Translations under genes and position numbers: made by a program
Part shown: in pieces, positions 1 through 10,285 of the stretch
How positions within the stretch are numbered: position 1 is the stretch's first letter
Layout of the letters: every line of letters starts with the position of its first letter
NCBI GenBank assembly: GCA_001513895.1
Contig: LLKO01000031.1
Location: 62,001 to 126,000 of the forward strand
Length of the DNA stretch: 64,000 nucleotides
Direction: 5' to 3'
DNA from: Graphilbum fragrans
Lineage: Eukaryota > Ascomycota > Sordariomycetes > Ophiostomatales > Ophiostomataceae
The notes under the pieces: model-generated
Databases searched by the model: none
Told to the model about the DNA's origin: nothing
Seen by the model: only the letters and a program-made list of their open reading frames with translations

Positions 1-2
1 TC

Positions 3-1499
3 GACTTTGCCAAGGCCATGTCGAGCGACCGCGTCGTCGACGTGTCAGGACGCGGCCTCGACGGAGCGCTGGTGCATGCGCCGACGAGAGCGGTCCGGGG
101 CCACGACTGGGACGGGTCGGAATCGGACTGGACGAGGGCGGCGTCCGGGTATGGGGCGATTCACTTCCACGAGGACGACCTGGACGACGCAGAGTGGGAG
201 ACGGACTTTTGCGTGACGGTGCCGGCGACGGCGAGGTCGGGGGTGTATGCGGTGGAGGTGACGGCGGCGAGCGGAAGCGACAGCGACGCCGTCACGTTCT
301 TTGTGCGGCCGGCGGAGGGCGGGTCCGGGTCCGGGTCCGGGTCGACGCGGAACAGCAACGCCGGCAAGGTGTGCTTGGTGCTGTCGACGTTTACGTACCT
401 AGCCTACGCCAACGAGCGCATGTACGACACGACGCGGCCGAACACGGCGGACCTGGGCCCCGGGTTCGACATCACGACGACGCGCAAGAGCGGCGAGTTC
501 TACAAGATGCAGAGACGGGGGGACGTGGGTCTGTCGATGTACGACCGGCACGTCGACGGGTCGGGGGTCAGCCACTCGACGGCGCGGCGGCCGATCCTCA
601 ACGCGCGGCCGGGCTACATCATGTGGGCGTTTTCGCGGCCGCGCGAGCTGTCGGCGGACCTGTTCATGGTGGCCCTGCTGGAGCGCCACGGCATGGCGTA
701 CGAAGTGGTGACCGACCACGATCTGCACGTGCGCGGCGGCGCCGCTCTCGCCGGCTTCGCCATCGTGGTGACCGGCTGCCATCCCGAGTACCCCAGCCCG
801 CAGTCCTTTGCGGCCTACGCCGACTACGCGCGCACCGGCGGCCATCTGATGTACCTCGGCGGCAACGGCTTCTACTGGGCGTCGGCCATGGACGCGGCGC
901 GGCCGCATCGCCTCGAAATGCGCCGTGCCGACGTCGGCGTCCGGCCCTACTCGCTGCCCGGCGGCGAGCACGTCAACAGCCTCGACGGCCAGCGCAGCGG
1001 TTTGTGGCGCTCGCGCGGCCGTGCCTGCAACACCCTGTTCGGCGTCGGCTTCTGTGCGCAGGGCCCGGGCCCCGGCGTGCCGTACCGGCGCACCGCCGCG
1101 TCACGTGACCCGAATTATGCCTGGATGTTCGACGGCGTCCCCGGCGACCTCGTCGGCGAGTTCGGCCTGGCCGGCGGTGCGTCCGGCGACGAGATCGACA
1201 GCTACAACGTGGAAAACGGCAGCCCGGCAGCGGCCGTCGTGCTGGCCACGTCCACCGGCCACAGCGACGCGTTCGCCATCGCGGTCGAGGACCTCGTCTT
1301 CCCCGCCGTCGACACCCTCGGCACGCAGACCGACCGCATCCGCAGCGACATTGTGTACTACGTCGGCAGCGGCGGCGGCGCCGTATTCAGCGTCGGCAGC
1401 ATCAACTGGTACTGCTCCATGGCCTGGGACGACTTCGAGAACAGCACCGCCCGCGTGACGCTGAATGTGATCCGCGGATTCTTGGCCGGGAGGCGGTAG
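3..1499 (+). CDS. N,N-dimethylformamidase-type large subunit, 5' partial
   Basis: The reading frame is open to the left edge of the window, so the N-terminus lies outside; the first internal ATG is at 18. The visible 498 residues match what I recall of the C-terminal part of the N,N-dimethylformamidase beta (large) subunit family: a beta-sandwich tail ending in SGVYAVEV and FFVRP, then a flavodoxin-like domain beginning LSTFTYLAYAN, with GNGFYW and a C-terminal SINWYCSMAW. In bacteria this enzyme hydrolyses dimethylformamide or other formamides through a mononuclear iron site. The fungal substrate is unknown and no iron ligand can be assigned from this fragment alone. A six-base tandem repeat (about 318-342) encodes a short Ser-Gly linker. 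There is no intron in the visible part. Third positions are strongly G/C. The gene converges on the ABC transporter, with 417 bp between stop codons. An amide-N role is inference. Confidence 0.75.
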   Translation, partial: DFAKAMSSDRVVDVSGRGLDGALVHAPTRAVRGHDWDGSESDWTRAASGYGAIHFHEDDLDDAEWETDFCVTVPATARSGVYAVEVTAASGSDSDAVTFFVRPAEGGSGSGSGSTRNSNAGKVCLVLSTFTYLAYANERMYDTTRPNTADLGPGFDITTTRKSGEFYKMQRRGDVGLSMYDRHVDGSGVSHSTARRPILNARPGYIMWAFSRPRELSADLFMVALLERHGMAYEVVTDHDLHVRGGAALAGFAIVVTGCHPEYPSPQSFAAYADYARTGGHLMYLGGNGFYWASAMDAARPHRLEMRRADVGVRPYSLPGGEHVNSLDGQRSGLWRSRGRACNTLFGVGFCAQGPGPGVPYRRTAASRDPNYAWMFDGVPGDLVGEFGLAGGASGDEIDSYNVENGSPAAAVVLATSTGHSDAFAIAVEDLVFPAVDTLGTQTDRIRSDIVYYVGSGGGAVFSVGSINWYCSMAWDDFENSTARVTLNVIRGFLAGRR

Positions 1500-1916
1500 A
1501 CGTGGCAAGTGGCCGTGCACAGTGGTAAGGTGCTGCTTGCGTGGCTGAGACTGTACTCCATATACATATGTCGATATACCAACCATATATCACTAACCTG
1601 CCTGAGCGGTAGATATAATCAGATACCTGTATAGACTTTGATGTATAAGTCGGCTACTATATTTACAAGTCAAACTCTGCGACGGGAACAGCTATGAACA
1701 AACAGGCTGGCAGATGCTATCAAATCCGAGCCATCAATATTTACGACATAGAAATGCCGATTGATTACTTTGAACTAGCTACAAAAATCAAAAATCAAAA
1801 ACAAAAGCAATGGAAGAATGGGTACCAGAAGACAGCAAGAAGCCAGCTAATAAAACAAACAAAGCAACTACAGAAACACAGAGGAAAGTATGGGTGGCGG
1901 CCCAACAGCAGTGCGG
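1500..1916. other. Convergent intergenic region
   Basis: This is AT-richer spacer between two convergent stop codons. It should hold both 3' untranslated regions. I see no RNA gene or convincing ORF. Confidence 0.6.
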
Positions 1917-4900
1917 TTACACAGCCTTGGCCGAGTCGGACGTCGCGGGGCGGAAGGCGGCCTCGGCGGCCTTGGTGTCGCCGGAGTCGTCGGTGTCGAC
2001 AGACGGCCGGCGGTCCTTGAGGGCGAGCTTTGCGCGGGCGTTGTCGGCGCGGCGCTGGGCGCGCTGGGCGCGCTGGGCACGGCGGTCCCAGGGGCGCACG
2101 CGCAGCAGGTAGTAGAGGGCGACGGTGGCCAAGGTGTTGAAGACAAAGTAGCAGAGGAAGATGGCGTAGTTGCGCCAGCGCTGGGAGTAAAAGATGTTGC
2201 GCGAGGCCAGGAACTGGTCGCCGAGGGCCATGGCGCAGTACTCGCAGGCCTCGGTGGCGGCGGGGTTGTAGACGGCGCCGCCGGCGGCGGCGGCGTAGGG
2301 CTGGAGGTAGGCGCCGCAGGTCTGGCCGGGGGGCGGATCGAGGACGGACAGCTCGGCGGGCGAGCAGCGGACGGTGCGGTGGTGCAGGGCGGTGCCGGCG
2401 ATGCCGGCGACGTAGTAGGTGAAGGGCGAGAGGCGGTACATGAAGAGCCAGAAGCCGGGCAGGGCGGTGGGGGTCTGCATGATGCCGTTGAAGATGAAGG
2501 ACATGCCGAACATGAGCATGGCGAGGATGGCGGCGGCGGCGGGGTTCTCGAGGCCGGCGATGACCATCTGGGCCATGCTGGCGGAGTAGAGGTAGAACTG
2601 GACGACGAAGAGCAGGACGAGGCCCTGGGACGGGGCGGGCAGGGCGGTGCCGAAGACGCTGAAGAAGAAGGCGGCCCAGGCGCAGACGCCGAGCAGCAGC
2701 TGGAAGGGCAGCTCGACGAGGATCTGCGAGAGGATGAAGGCGGCCCAGGAGTAGACGCGCGAGGGGCGCTCGCGGACCTCGTAGAGCGCGCGCTGCTGGA
2801 CGAAGCGCGGCATGATCTGGTTGACGAGGATGGAGAAGATGGAGCAGAGCAGGAAGATGCTGAACAGCGCGTTCTGCAGGCCCTGCTGCGAGGCGTCGGC
2901 GTGCCAGAAGGAGAAGCCGATGAAGAGGCCGGAGGCGATGCCGAGGGCGAACTTGGAGAAGATGTACTCGGGCTGGCGCCAGTACTGCTGGAAGACGCGC
3001 ACGGTGACGAGGCGCAGCTGGCGGGGCAGCGGCACGGCAAAGTCGCGGTGGTCGTCGGGGTCGCGGCGGCGGGCGGAGCGCGGGTCGTCGGCGCGGCGGC
3101 GCAGGCGGGCGAGCTCGGCGGCGACGGCGGCGCGCTCGGGGGAGGCGGCCCAGCAGGCGGGCCAGTCGATGGGGGCGGCGCCGGGGGCGGCGCCGGAGAC
3201 CATTTCGAGGATGTACTCGGCGGGGTTCTCGAGGGGGCGGCAGGGGCGGGCGCCGTGGCGGGCAAAGTAGCGGAGCAGGGTGCGGGAGCGGGGGCCGAGG
3301 TCGCCGAAGTAGGCGGTGCGGCCGCCGGCGGCGAGCAGCAGCAGGCGGTCAAAGGTCTGGAAGACGAGGGCGCTGGGCTGGTGGATGGTGGCGAGGACGG
3401 CCTGGCCGTGGTCGGCGAGGCGGCGCAGGAGGCAGAGGATGGACCAGGCGCTCTGGGCGTCGAGGCCGCTGGTGGGCTCGTCGAGGAAGACGAGCAGCGA
3501 GGGCTTGGCGACGAGCTCGACGGCGATGCTGAGCAGCTTGCGCTGCTCGACGTTGAGGCCGTGGCCGGGGACGCCGACGACGGCGTCGGCGAAGGCGTGC
3601 ATGCCCAGCAGGGCCACGACCTCGTCGACGTAGGCCAGCTTGGCGGCGTCGGGCGTGTGCTGCGGCTGGCGCAGGCGCGCGCTGAACTGCAGCGCCTCGC
3701 GCACGGTGGCCGTCTCCAGGTGCATGTCCTGCTGCTGCACGTAGCCCGTGCGCCGCGCAAAGCTGGGCGCCAGCGCGCGCCCGCTGACCAGGATGTCGCC
3801 CGTCACCACGCCCACGTGCGCGCGCTGCGCCAGCACGTCCAGCAGCGTCGTCTTGCCGGCGCCCGACACGCCCATCAGCGCCGTCAGCGTGCCCGGCCGG
3901 ACCCAGCCGTCCACGGCCGCCAGCAGCCGCCGCGTGCCGCCCTTGACGGCAATGTCGTAGCTCACATTCTGCCACAGCAGCACGTCCGTCTGCGGCGGCA
4001 GGCGCGCGGGCTCCGGCGCGGGCTCTGGCACAGGCTCTGGCACAGGCTCTGGCGCAGGCTCTGGCGCGTGCTGCGCATCGGCCCCGCTTTTCTCGGCATC
4101 GGGCTCGGCACCGGGCGCGTGCGGCGGGGCGTGCCCCGGGCGGTAGACGAGGGCGTCGGCCTGCGACTGGGTGCCGGTGCGCAGCTCGGTGGCGGCGAGG
4201 TAGGCGAGGTGGAAGGCGACGAGGAAGGCGAGCAGGACGGCGTAGTTGCGCCACAGGTGGGCGTGGTCGTAGCGGTAGCTCTGGTAGAGGTAGGTGTCGC
4301 CGTCGATGGCGGTCTGGCCCGGGGCGGCGCCGACGGCGGAGCAGATGCGGTGGGCGGCGGGGCCGTAGCTGGGGACGAAGGCGGCGCAGGCGAAGCGGCG
4401 GGCGTGGAACTCGTTGGTCAGCAGGGCCTCGAAGGCGTAGAAGACGGGGTTGAGCCAGCGCAGCCACGACAGCCAGGGGTGCATGGAGGGCGGCGGCAGG
4501 GTGAAGCCGGTGTAGACGATGATACAGAGCACGAGGATGCCGGCCAGGGCCATGGCCTGGCCGTAGGTGCGGGTGACGGCGGCGAGGGTGCGGAAGATGC
4601 CGGACATGACGAGGACGGTGGTGACGAGGAAGAGCAGAAAGGTGAAGAAGCTGGCGGGCTCGCGGCGCAGGTTGGCCATGAAGTAGAGGATGGCGGCGAA
4701 GGCGGTGCAGCGGGCCAGCTTGACGGGCAGGTCGATGGCGGCGCTGGCGAGGGCCTCGGCGGCGGGGTGGACGAAGGCGTAGCGGGCGTGCTTTTCGACG
4801 ACGGGGCGCTGGGCGTAGAGCAGCAGGATCTCGTTGACGGTGATGAGGGCGTTCATGATGAGGGCGAAGAAGACGACGGCGCCCTTTTGGAAGAAGGCCT

Positions 4901-6455
4901 GGCTGCTGCTGGGCGAGCCGTAGAAGATGCTGCCGATGATGAGCGCGAGCACGATCTGCACGCACGCCGTCAGCAGCGTCGCGGCCTTGTCGTTGCGCAT
5001 GCGCTGGAACGCGCGCCGGAAGCACAGCGCCAGCTGCATGGCGACCGAGAGCAGGAACGGGCTGGCCGCGCGCGTGTGGCGCGCCTGCTGCGCGCGGTGC
5101 TGCGTGTGGAACGCGAGGGCGTCGGCGCCGGCGCCGGCCCCGACCCCGGCGCCGCCCCCGAGCGGATGGGCGGCGCGGTAGTCGGCGATCTCGGCGAGCA
5201 GCCGGGCGCGCTCGGGGCTGCGCTGCCAGCAGGCGGCAAACGCGGCGGGGGTGCGCGGGACGGCGTGGTGCATGCCGGGCGCGGGGGTGCGCTCGCCGGG
5301 GTTGGTGACGGCGGTGAGGAAGTCGGGGGCGGGCTGCTGCGGCGGGCGCTGCCAGCCCATGCGCTCGAAGTAGGCGACGGCGTCGGCGGCGGGCCCGAAG
5401 AAGATCTGGCGGCCCTCGTAGAGCACGACGACGCGGTCGAACTGGTCGTACATGCTCTGGGAGGCCTGGTAGGCGGCCACGGCGTGGGCGCTGCGGCCGA
5501 GGTCGGCGGACAGGCGCAGGGCGTGCACGAACTGCAGGGCGGAGGCCGCGTCGAGGCCGCGGGTGCTGTTGTCCCAGGCGGCGACGCGCGGGCGGCCCAG
5601 CATCATTTCGGCGATGCTGACGCGCTTGCGCTCGCCGCCGCTGACGCCGCGCACGTAGTGGTCGCCGACCTTGGTGTCGTACGTGTGCGCCAGCCCGCAC
5701 ACGGCCATGACCACGCGCACGGCGCTCTCGACGTACTCGGCGCGCGACACGCCGCCCACGCGGCGCTGCGGCGCGCGCGCGGCCGCCGCAAACGCCAGCG
5801 TCTCGCCCACGGTCAGGTGCGCAAAGTGCTCGTCGGCCTCCTGGTTGTACGCGACCTCGCCGCGGTAGCCGCGCATCATGGCGCCGAAGTCGAGGCCGCG
5901 GAAGTGGATGTGGCTCGCCGCCGCCAGCCGCAGCCCCTGCAGGTGCCCGCACAGCGTCTTCAGCAGCGTCGTGCACCCGCTGCCCGGCCGCCCCAGCACC
6001 AGCAGCAGCTCGCCGCTGCGCAGCACGCCGTCCACGTCCTGCAGGATGCGCCGCGGCTGCGCCGGCCGGCCGCCCAGCGCCCGCGCCGCCGCCCGCCACG
6101 GCCGCAGCACGCTCGACGCCACCGTCTCCTGGAACTGCACCGCCGCGCCGCTGCCCGACACGCACAGCCCCGAGAACACCACGTCCTGCTCCGGCAGCGT
6201 GCGCCCCTCGCGCGTCAGCGCGTCCAGCGCCGCCTGCGCCCACCGGTAGTGGTCGAATTCCGGCCGCGCCGGGTCCAGCCGCGGGTCCGCCGCCAGCTGC
6301 TGCATCGACGCCGCCGAGAACCGCTTCTGCTGCAGCTCCGTCGCCACCTGCGTCAAGCTCTGCTGCGTCTGCCGCTCCTCCAGCATCGACTGCCGCTTGC
6401 TGCGCCGCTGCCGCCCGTCGGCCGAGCGGCCGCTGCTGAGGCTCTCGTCGTCCAT
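1917..6455 (-). CDS. PDR-type (full-length ABCG) multidrug efflux transporter
   Basis: A single exon encodes 1,512 residues with the reverse NBD-TMD-NBD-TMD order of fungal pleiotropic drug resistance pumps (Cdr1/Pdr5 class), which export xenobiotics at the plasma membrane. NBD1 has Walker A GRPGSGCTT (about 155-163), signature VSGGE (271-275) and the fungal degenerate Walker B WDNSTRGLD (294-302). TMD1 spans about 490-760. A proline-glutamate repeat linker (PEPVPEP type, about 798-817, from a 12-base DNA repeat near 4020-4066) precedes NBD2. NBD2 has Walker A GVSGAGKTT (862-870), the deviant signature LNVEQRK and an intact FLDEPTSGLD, followed by TMD2. I chose the ATG at 6455 because the 63 upstream codons are low-complexity and hydrophobic and begin far from the conserved core. 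It is divergent from a Zn2Cys6 regulator. The substrate cannot be told from sequence. Confidence 0.95.
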   Translation of the reverse strand: MDDESLSSGRSADGRQRRSKRQSMLEERQTQQSLTQVATELQQKRFSAASMQQLAADPRLDPARPEFDHYRWAQAALDALTREGRTLPEQDVVFSGLCVSGSGAAVQFQETVASSVLRPWRAAARALGGRPAQPRRILQDVDGVLRSGELLLVLGRPGSGCTTLLKTLCGHLQGLRLAAASHIHFRGLDFGAMMRGYRGEVAYNQEADEHFAHLTVGETLAFAAAARAPQRRVGGVSRAEYVESAVRVVMAVCGLAHTYDTKVGDHYVRGVSGGERKRVSIAEMMLGRPRVAAWDNSTRGLDAASALQFVHALRLSADLGRSAHAVAAYQASQSMYDQFDRVVVLYEGRQIFFGPAADAVAYFERMGWQRPPQQPAPDFLTAVTNPGERTPAPGMHHAVPRTPAAFAACWQRSPERARLLAEIADYRAAHPLGGGAGVGAGAGADALAFHTQHRAQQARHTRAASPFLLSVAMQLALCFRRAFQRMRNDKAATLLTACVQIVLALIIGSIFYGSPSSSQAFFQKGAVVFFALIMNALITVNEILLLYAQRPVVEKHARYAFVHPAAEALASAAIDLPVKLARCTAFAAILYFMANLRREPASFFTFLLFLVTTVLVMSGIFRTLAAVTRTYGQAMALAGILVLCIIVYTGFTLPPPSMHPWLSWLRWLNPVFYAFEALLTNEFHARRFACAAFVPSYGPAAHRICSAVGAAPGQTAIDGDTYLYQSYRYDHAHLWRNYAVLLAFLVAFHLAYLAATELRTGTQSQADALVYRPGHAPPHAPGAEPDAEKSGADAQHAPEPAPEPVPEPVPEPAPEPARLPPQTDVLLWQNVSYDIAVKGGTRRLLAAVDGWVRPGTLTALMGVSGAGKTTLLDVLAQRAHVGVVTGDILVSGRALAPSFARRTGYVQQQDMHLETATVREALQFSARLRQPQHTPDAAKLAYVDEVVALLGMHAFADAVVGVPGHGLNVEQRKLLSIAVELVAKPSLLVFLDEPTSGLDAQSAWSILCLLRRLADHGQAVLATIHQPSALVFQTFDRLLLLAAGGRTAYFGDLGPRSRTLLRYFARHGARPCRPLENPAEYILEMVSGAAPGAAPIDWPACWAASPERAAVAAELARLRRRADDPRSARRRDPDDHRDFAVPLPRQLRLVTVRVFQQYWRQPEYIFSKFALGIASGLFIGFSFWHADASQQGLQNALFSIFLLCSIFSILVNQIMPRFVQQRALYEVRERPSRVYSWAAFILSQILVELPFQLLLGVCAWAAFFFSVFGTALPAPSQGLVLLFVVQFYLYSASMAQMVIAGLENPAAAAILAMLMFGMSFIFNGIMQTPTALPGFWLFMYRLSPFTYYVAGIAGTALHHRTVRCSPAELSVLDPPPGQTCGAYLQPYAAAAGGAVYNPAATEACEYCAMALGDQFLASRNIFYSQRWRNYAIFLCYFVFNTLATVALYYLLRVRPWDRRAQRAQRAQRRADNARAKLALKDRRPSVDTDDSGDTKAAEAAFRPATSDSAKAV

Positions 6456-6971
6456 GTTGAGGCAGTAGGAAGCAAGAAAGCAAGAGGTAAGGAAGTGAGC
6501 CAGCAAACAGCAAACAAGCAGCAAACAAGCAGCAAACAAGCAAGGCAAAAACAGAGCTGCACAGCAGCAGACCGCCGCACAGATAAACGGCTTCACGACG
6601 CCGCCTCGTTGAGACAAAACACGCGCTGCATGCCTCGACCGCAAGGGCGCTCGACGTCGACATCGACAGCCGTGTCAGCGTCCACTAACACGCACATCGA
6701 TGCCAGTGCTCGCACTAGAGCCTTAGCCCGGCACCGTCCCGCCGCTAGCGCCGCCCTGCCGCCTCCAGCTCAGTGGACATGCCATCGGACGGTCGGGCCT
6801 CGGACGGTCGGCCATCCAATCATTCGCCGCTCGCTGGCATGCGTTCACCACGGCGCTCGCCGTGGAGAACATCGCTGGCGCCGCCCTAGCCGGATGCCAG
6901 GGCGACTTTCATTCCCCAGCGAGACATTTCGTTCCTGCCTGCCCTGCCTGCCCTGCCTGCCCTGCCCAACA
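6456..6971. promoter_or_regulatory. Divergent promoter of ABC pump and Zn2Cys6 regulator
   Basis: The 516 bp between two start codons must contain both promoters. CAAACAAGCAG-type repeats lie just upstream of the pump (6500-6545). A pair of CGGACGGTCGG/CCTCGGACGGTCGG half-sites sits at 6786-6812, of the CGG kind bound by Zn2Cys6 dimers. A 9-bp tandem repeat lies next to the regulator. The CGG sites are candidates only. Confidence 0.45.
6936..6962. repeat. TGCCTGCCC tandem repeat, 3 copies
   Basis: Three perfect 9-bp units end 9 bp before the first candidate ATG of the regulator. They lie in its probable 5' leader. Confidence 0.85.
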
Positions 6972-9056
6972 ATGCACAACAATGCACATCACCGAAACGA
7001 AATGACGACCATCCCGCCGAACCCGTCGTCGCCCCTGAATCCATGCCCCAACATGGACCGCGCCCTCGCCCCAACAGCGCCCCGGGAGCTGCCCCTCCGA
7101 CCGCCGGTGCCGCCGAATCGCCGCAGGGACAAGGTGCAGCTCTCGTGCAACTTTTGCCGCGCCAAGAAGTTCGTCTTCGTCTTGTCGTCTGTCTGCTTCC
7201 ACGTCCGAATGCTAATCGCTGTCGGCGTCTAGGCTCAAGTGCGACCGCAACCATCCGTGCCGCACATGCACCGCCCGCGGTCTTCCGTCGGCCTGCGTCT
7301 ACCCCCCGGCCACAGCAGCGGCCGCGGCTGCGTCCACGCCCGCCTCTGCGGCCTCGCCCGCCACCCGCCGATCTGCTGCCCGTGACGCGCCTCGCCAGGA
7401 CACCTCGCATTCCAGCCTCAAAAAGCGCCTCGAGCGCCTCGAAGGCCTGCTGGTCTCCCTCTCCGACGCCATCCCCAAGACCGCCGCCGACAGCGGCGGC
7501 CATGGCGACCATGGCGACCATGGCGACCATACCGACAACGCCAGCCCGGCCCCGCACCCCGACGACGCCGCCTACCACCGCCCGCGCAGCCAAAGCCAAG
7601 CCCCCGGCCACGCGACCCCCCCCGACTACCCCAAGGCCGGCAGCATGCGTGTCAGCGCCGCAGGCACCACCTACGTCAGCAGCGCGCACTGGGTGTCCAT
7701 CCTCGACGGCATTGCCGATCTGCGCGACTGCCTCGAGCAGCAGGGCCAGGACCACGCCCAGGACCAAGACCCGGCCCAGTCGCATGCAGAGACGCCGTCC
7801 TTGCATCTGCTGCCCCCGATGCAGCCGCCCCTGCTCGACTTCTGCGCCAGCTGCGACCTGTTCCTGCAGCACCCCGCCCGGCCCGTCTCCAAAGAAGAGC
7901 TGCTGGCTGCCATGCCAGACCGGCCCGTCGTCGACCGCCTCATCGACCACTACTTCACCGACGGCATCTCCCGTAAGCCGTGCTCCTCTGCCGCCTCTCC
8001 TGCAGCCGAAACCCGCTAACAGCCCGCCAGTCGGCGTCCACAAGGGCACTTTCTTCCGTACTGTACGGCTGCTTGCTCTGCTCTGCTCTGCCCCCCCCCT
8101 CGTGCCCTGCTCTCACTCACACATACTAACCAACAGTACGAGGACTTCTGGGCCAACCCCCTCCAGGCCGCCCCCATGTGGCTGGCCCTGCTCTACGGCA
8201 TCATGTGCATGATGGAGCAGTCCTTCACCTTCATCACCGCCAGCCACACCCAGATCAGCGCCGTCCCGCGATACCTCCAGCAGACCGCCCAGAGCATCGT
8301 GCTCGCCGACTACACCCGCGGCAGCCCCTACACCATCGAGGCCCTCCTGCACTATCTCGTCATCGAGCACATCCGCCGCCCCGACGGCGACCGCGGCAGC
8401 TTTGCCCTGCTGTCCACCACCCTGCGCCTCGCCATGACCATGGGCTACCACCGCGAGCCCTCGCTCTTCCCGGGCATGACCCCCTTTGCCGCCGAGATGC
8501 GCCGCCGCGTCTCCTCCCTGCTCTACAGCCTCGACACCGTCACCTCCCTGCAGATGGGCGTCCCCCGCATCATCAAAGACGACGTCTGGGACTCCCGCCC
8601 GGCCAGCAACCTGCGCGACGAGGACCTCACCGTGGACATGCCGCGGCTGCCGCCCGCCCGGCCCAGCTCCGAGTTCACCCCCATCCTCTACATGACCATG
8701 CGCCACAAAATGGCCACCGTCCTCGCCAAGATCTCCGACCTCAGCCACACCGTCACCGCCGACCAGGACCCCTGCACCAACCCCGACGCCGCCCGCCTCG
8801 AGGCCCTGCTGCGCTCCACCCACGCCGACGTCCTGCCCCACGACGTCTTCGGCGCCATGACCTCGTGGCTGGAGCCCGCCATGCCGCCGCCCGACCCCTC
8901 CATGTCCACCGGTTCGCCCGCCGGCATGCCCATGGCCTTCATGCAGTGCGTCATCCCCGACATCTACCTCCACAAGGGCCTGATCGTCCTGCACCGCTGG
9001 CACGTCGTCGGGCCGCGAAGCGGGAGCGGCCGCGAGGGCAGCGCCGCCGCCGCCGC

Positions 9057-9094
<38 letters not shown>

Positions 9095-9337
9095 CCGACG
9101 CCGGCCGCAGCGCCGAGGCCAAGATCACCGCCTCCATCCAGACCTGCCTGGGCGCCGCCCTCGACATCCTGCGCTACCAGCACATGCTCCACGACCAGTT
9201 CCAGCCCTACAACATGTGCCAGCACGGCCTGCAGTGGGCGCTGTCGTCCACCATGCTGCACGAGTTTCTCATGGCCTCCACCATCCTGTGCACCTACGTC
9301 TACCGCACCATGACCGGCGGCGAGGCCGCCGGCCCCA

Positions 9338-9371
<34 letters not shown>

Positions 9372-9735
9372 CAACGACGCCCAGAAGGCCCACATCCTGC
9401 GCATGCTGGCCCGCTCCCTGACCGTCTGGACCGCCCACCGTGACCGCTCCGTCGACGCCAAGCGCGCCGCCGACATGATCGGCACCCTCCTGTCCAAAGT
9501 GGCCGCCGCCGGCGAGATGCAGCGCCTGGACGTGCCGCTGCCGCCCATGGTCGCGCCGCCCAAGACGCGCCCGCGCCCGCCCCCCGCCCCGGCCGTGCCG
9601 CCGCCCGCCGTCCCCGTGCTGGAGCCGGCCCTCATGGCCACCGCCATGGCGACGCCGCTGCAGATGCAGATCGACAGCCTGCGCAACGGCATGTACGACG
9701 GGCCCGTCTCGCTGGACTGGTTCTTCAATATGTAG
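6972..9735 (+). CDS. Zn2Cys6 fungal transcription factor (GAL4-type with MHR)
   Basis: Proposed exons are 6972-7168, 7233-7972, 8031-8062 and 8137-9735 (855 residues). All three introns start GT, end AG and contain a CTAAC or CTAAT branch site. Intron 1 splits the zinc cluster, and splicing restores CNFCRAKK|LKCD with spacing C-x2-C-x6-C-x5-C-x2-C-x8-C (about residues 59-91). A coiled coil follows (SLKKRLERLEGLL), then a fungal-specific middle homology region. Splicing exons 3 and 4 joins HKGTFFRT to YEDFWANP, the family hallmark. Odd stretches are (DH)n at about 9060-9087, a run of 11 Ala codons near 9340-9370 and GDHGDH near 7500-7532. The ATG at 6972 has A at -3; in-frame ATGs at 7002 and 7053 are alternatives. 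Its position divergent from the ABC pump suggests it may regulate that gene, but this is inference. Confidence 0.88.
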
Positions 9736-9746
9736 CCTAGCATGAT

Positions 9747-9793
9747 ACAATGACACAATGACACAATGACACAATGACCCATGACACAATGAC
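9747..9793. repeat. ACAATGAC short tandem repeat
   Basis: Four contiguous 8-bp copies and one more after a short interruption lie just after the regulator's stop codon, probably in its 3' untranslated region. Confidence 0.9.
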
Positions 9794-9916
9794 ATCGCAT
9801 TCGTGCACGCGCTCTCCCTCTCGCCCACCGCCGGAGGACGCACACGCGTTTGCCGGTCCGTGGCTGGCATCGCGTATTCGACCCCAGATACGCCGTGGTC
9901 CGTCATCACAGCCAGC

Positions 9917-9997
9917 GGCAAGGTGGCGGAGTGGTTAACGCGCGGGCCTGCTAAGCCCGTCTCCTCGGAGGCGTGAGTTCGAATCTCATCCTTGTCG
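9917..9997 (+). tRNA. tRNA-Ser(GCT)
   Basis: The 81 nt fold as a class II tRNA. The acceptor stem is GGCAAGG with CCTTGTC and discriminator G. The anticodon arm is CGGGC-CTGCTAA-GCCCG, with anticodon GCT. There is a long variable arm (CTCCTCGGAGG) and a T arm GTGAG-TTCGAAT-CTCAT. There is no intron. A T5 pol III terminator follows at 10002-10006. Confidence 0.95.
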
Positions 9998-10285
9998 GTT
10001 CTTTTTGGCCTCGCCCTGGTCCACGGCCCGGCCGCAGCCAATCGAACAGGTGTCCTTCTGGGTAGAAAAACGGCCGGAGCTCCGCTGGGAGTTTGCTTTT
10101 TGGCCATGGTCACAGAACGCTCTACAGGAATTCGAAGCTTTAGACGAGCGCCGTCCGCGTCTCGCGCTCCAATCACTCGCATTCACGCAAAGGCCACCAT
10201 GGACGAAGGATCGCAAACCAAGCCTGATCCCCGGGTTCTGCATTGCCCGCTGTTCCTGATCTAACATGCGCCTCTCCAACACCGC
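9998..10285. other. Intergenic region
   Basis: Apart from the tRNA terminator at its left end I see nothing distinct. It should include the 3' untranslated region of the oxidoreductase gene on the minus strand. Confidence 0.5.

Noticed and set aside
1868..3760. 630-codon open frame within the ABC transporter gene on the same strand
   Set aside because: Ser/Pro/Ala-rich shadow of the real frame, with no domain. The NBD and TMD motifs are all in the other frame.
8113..10182. 689-codon minus-strand open frame opposite the Zn2Cys6 regulator and a tRNA
   Set aside because: It is Gly/Ala/Val-rich, runs across a tRNA and three introns of the real gene, and has no recognisable motif. It is a product of high GC.
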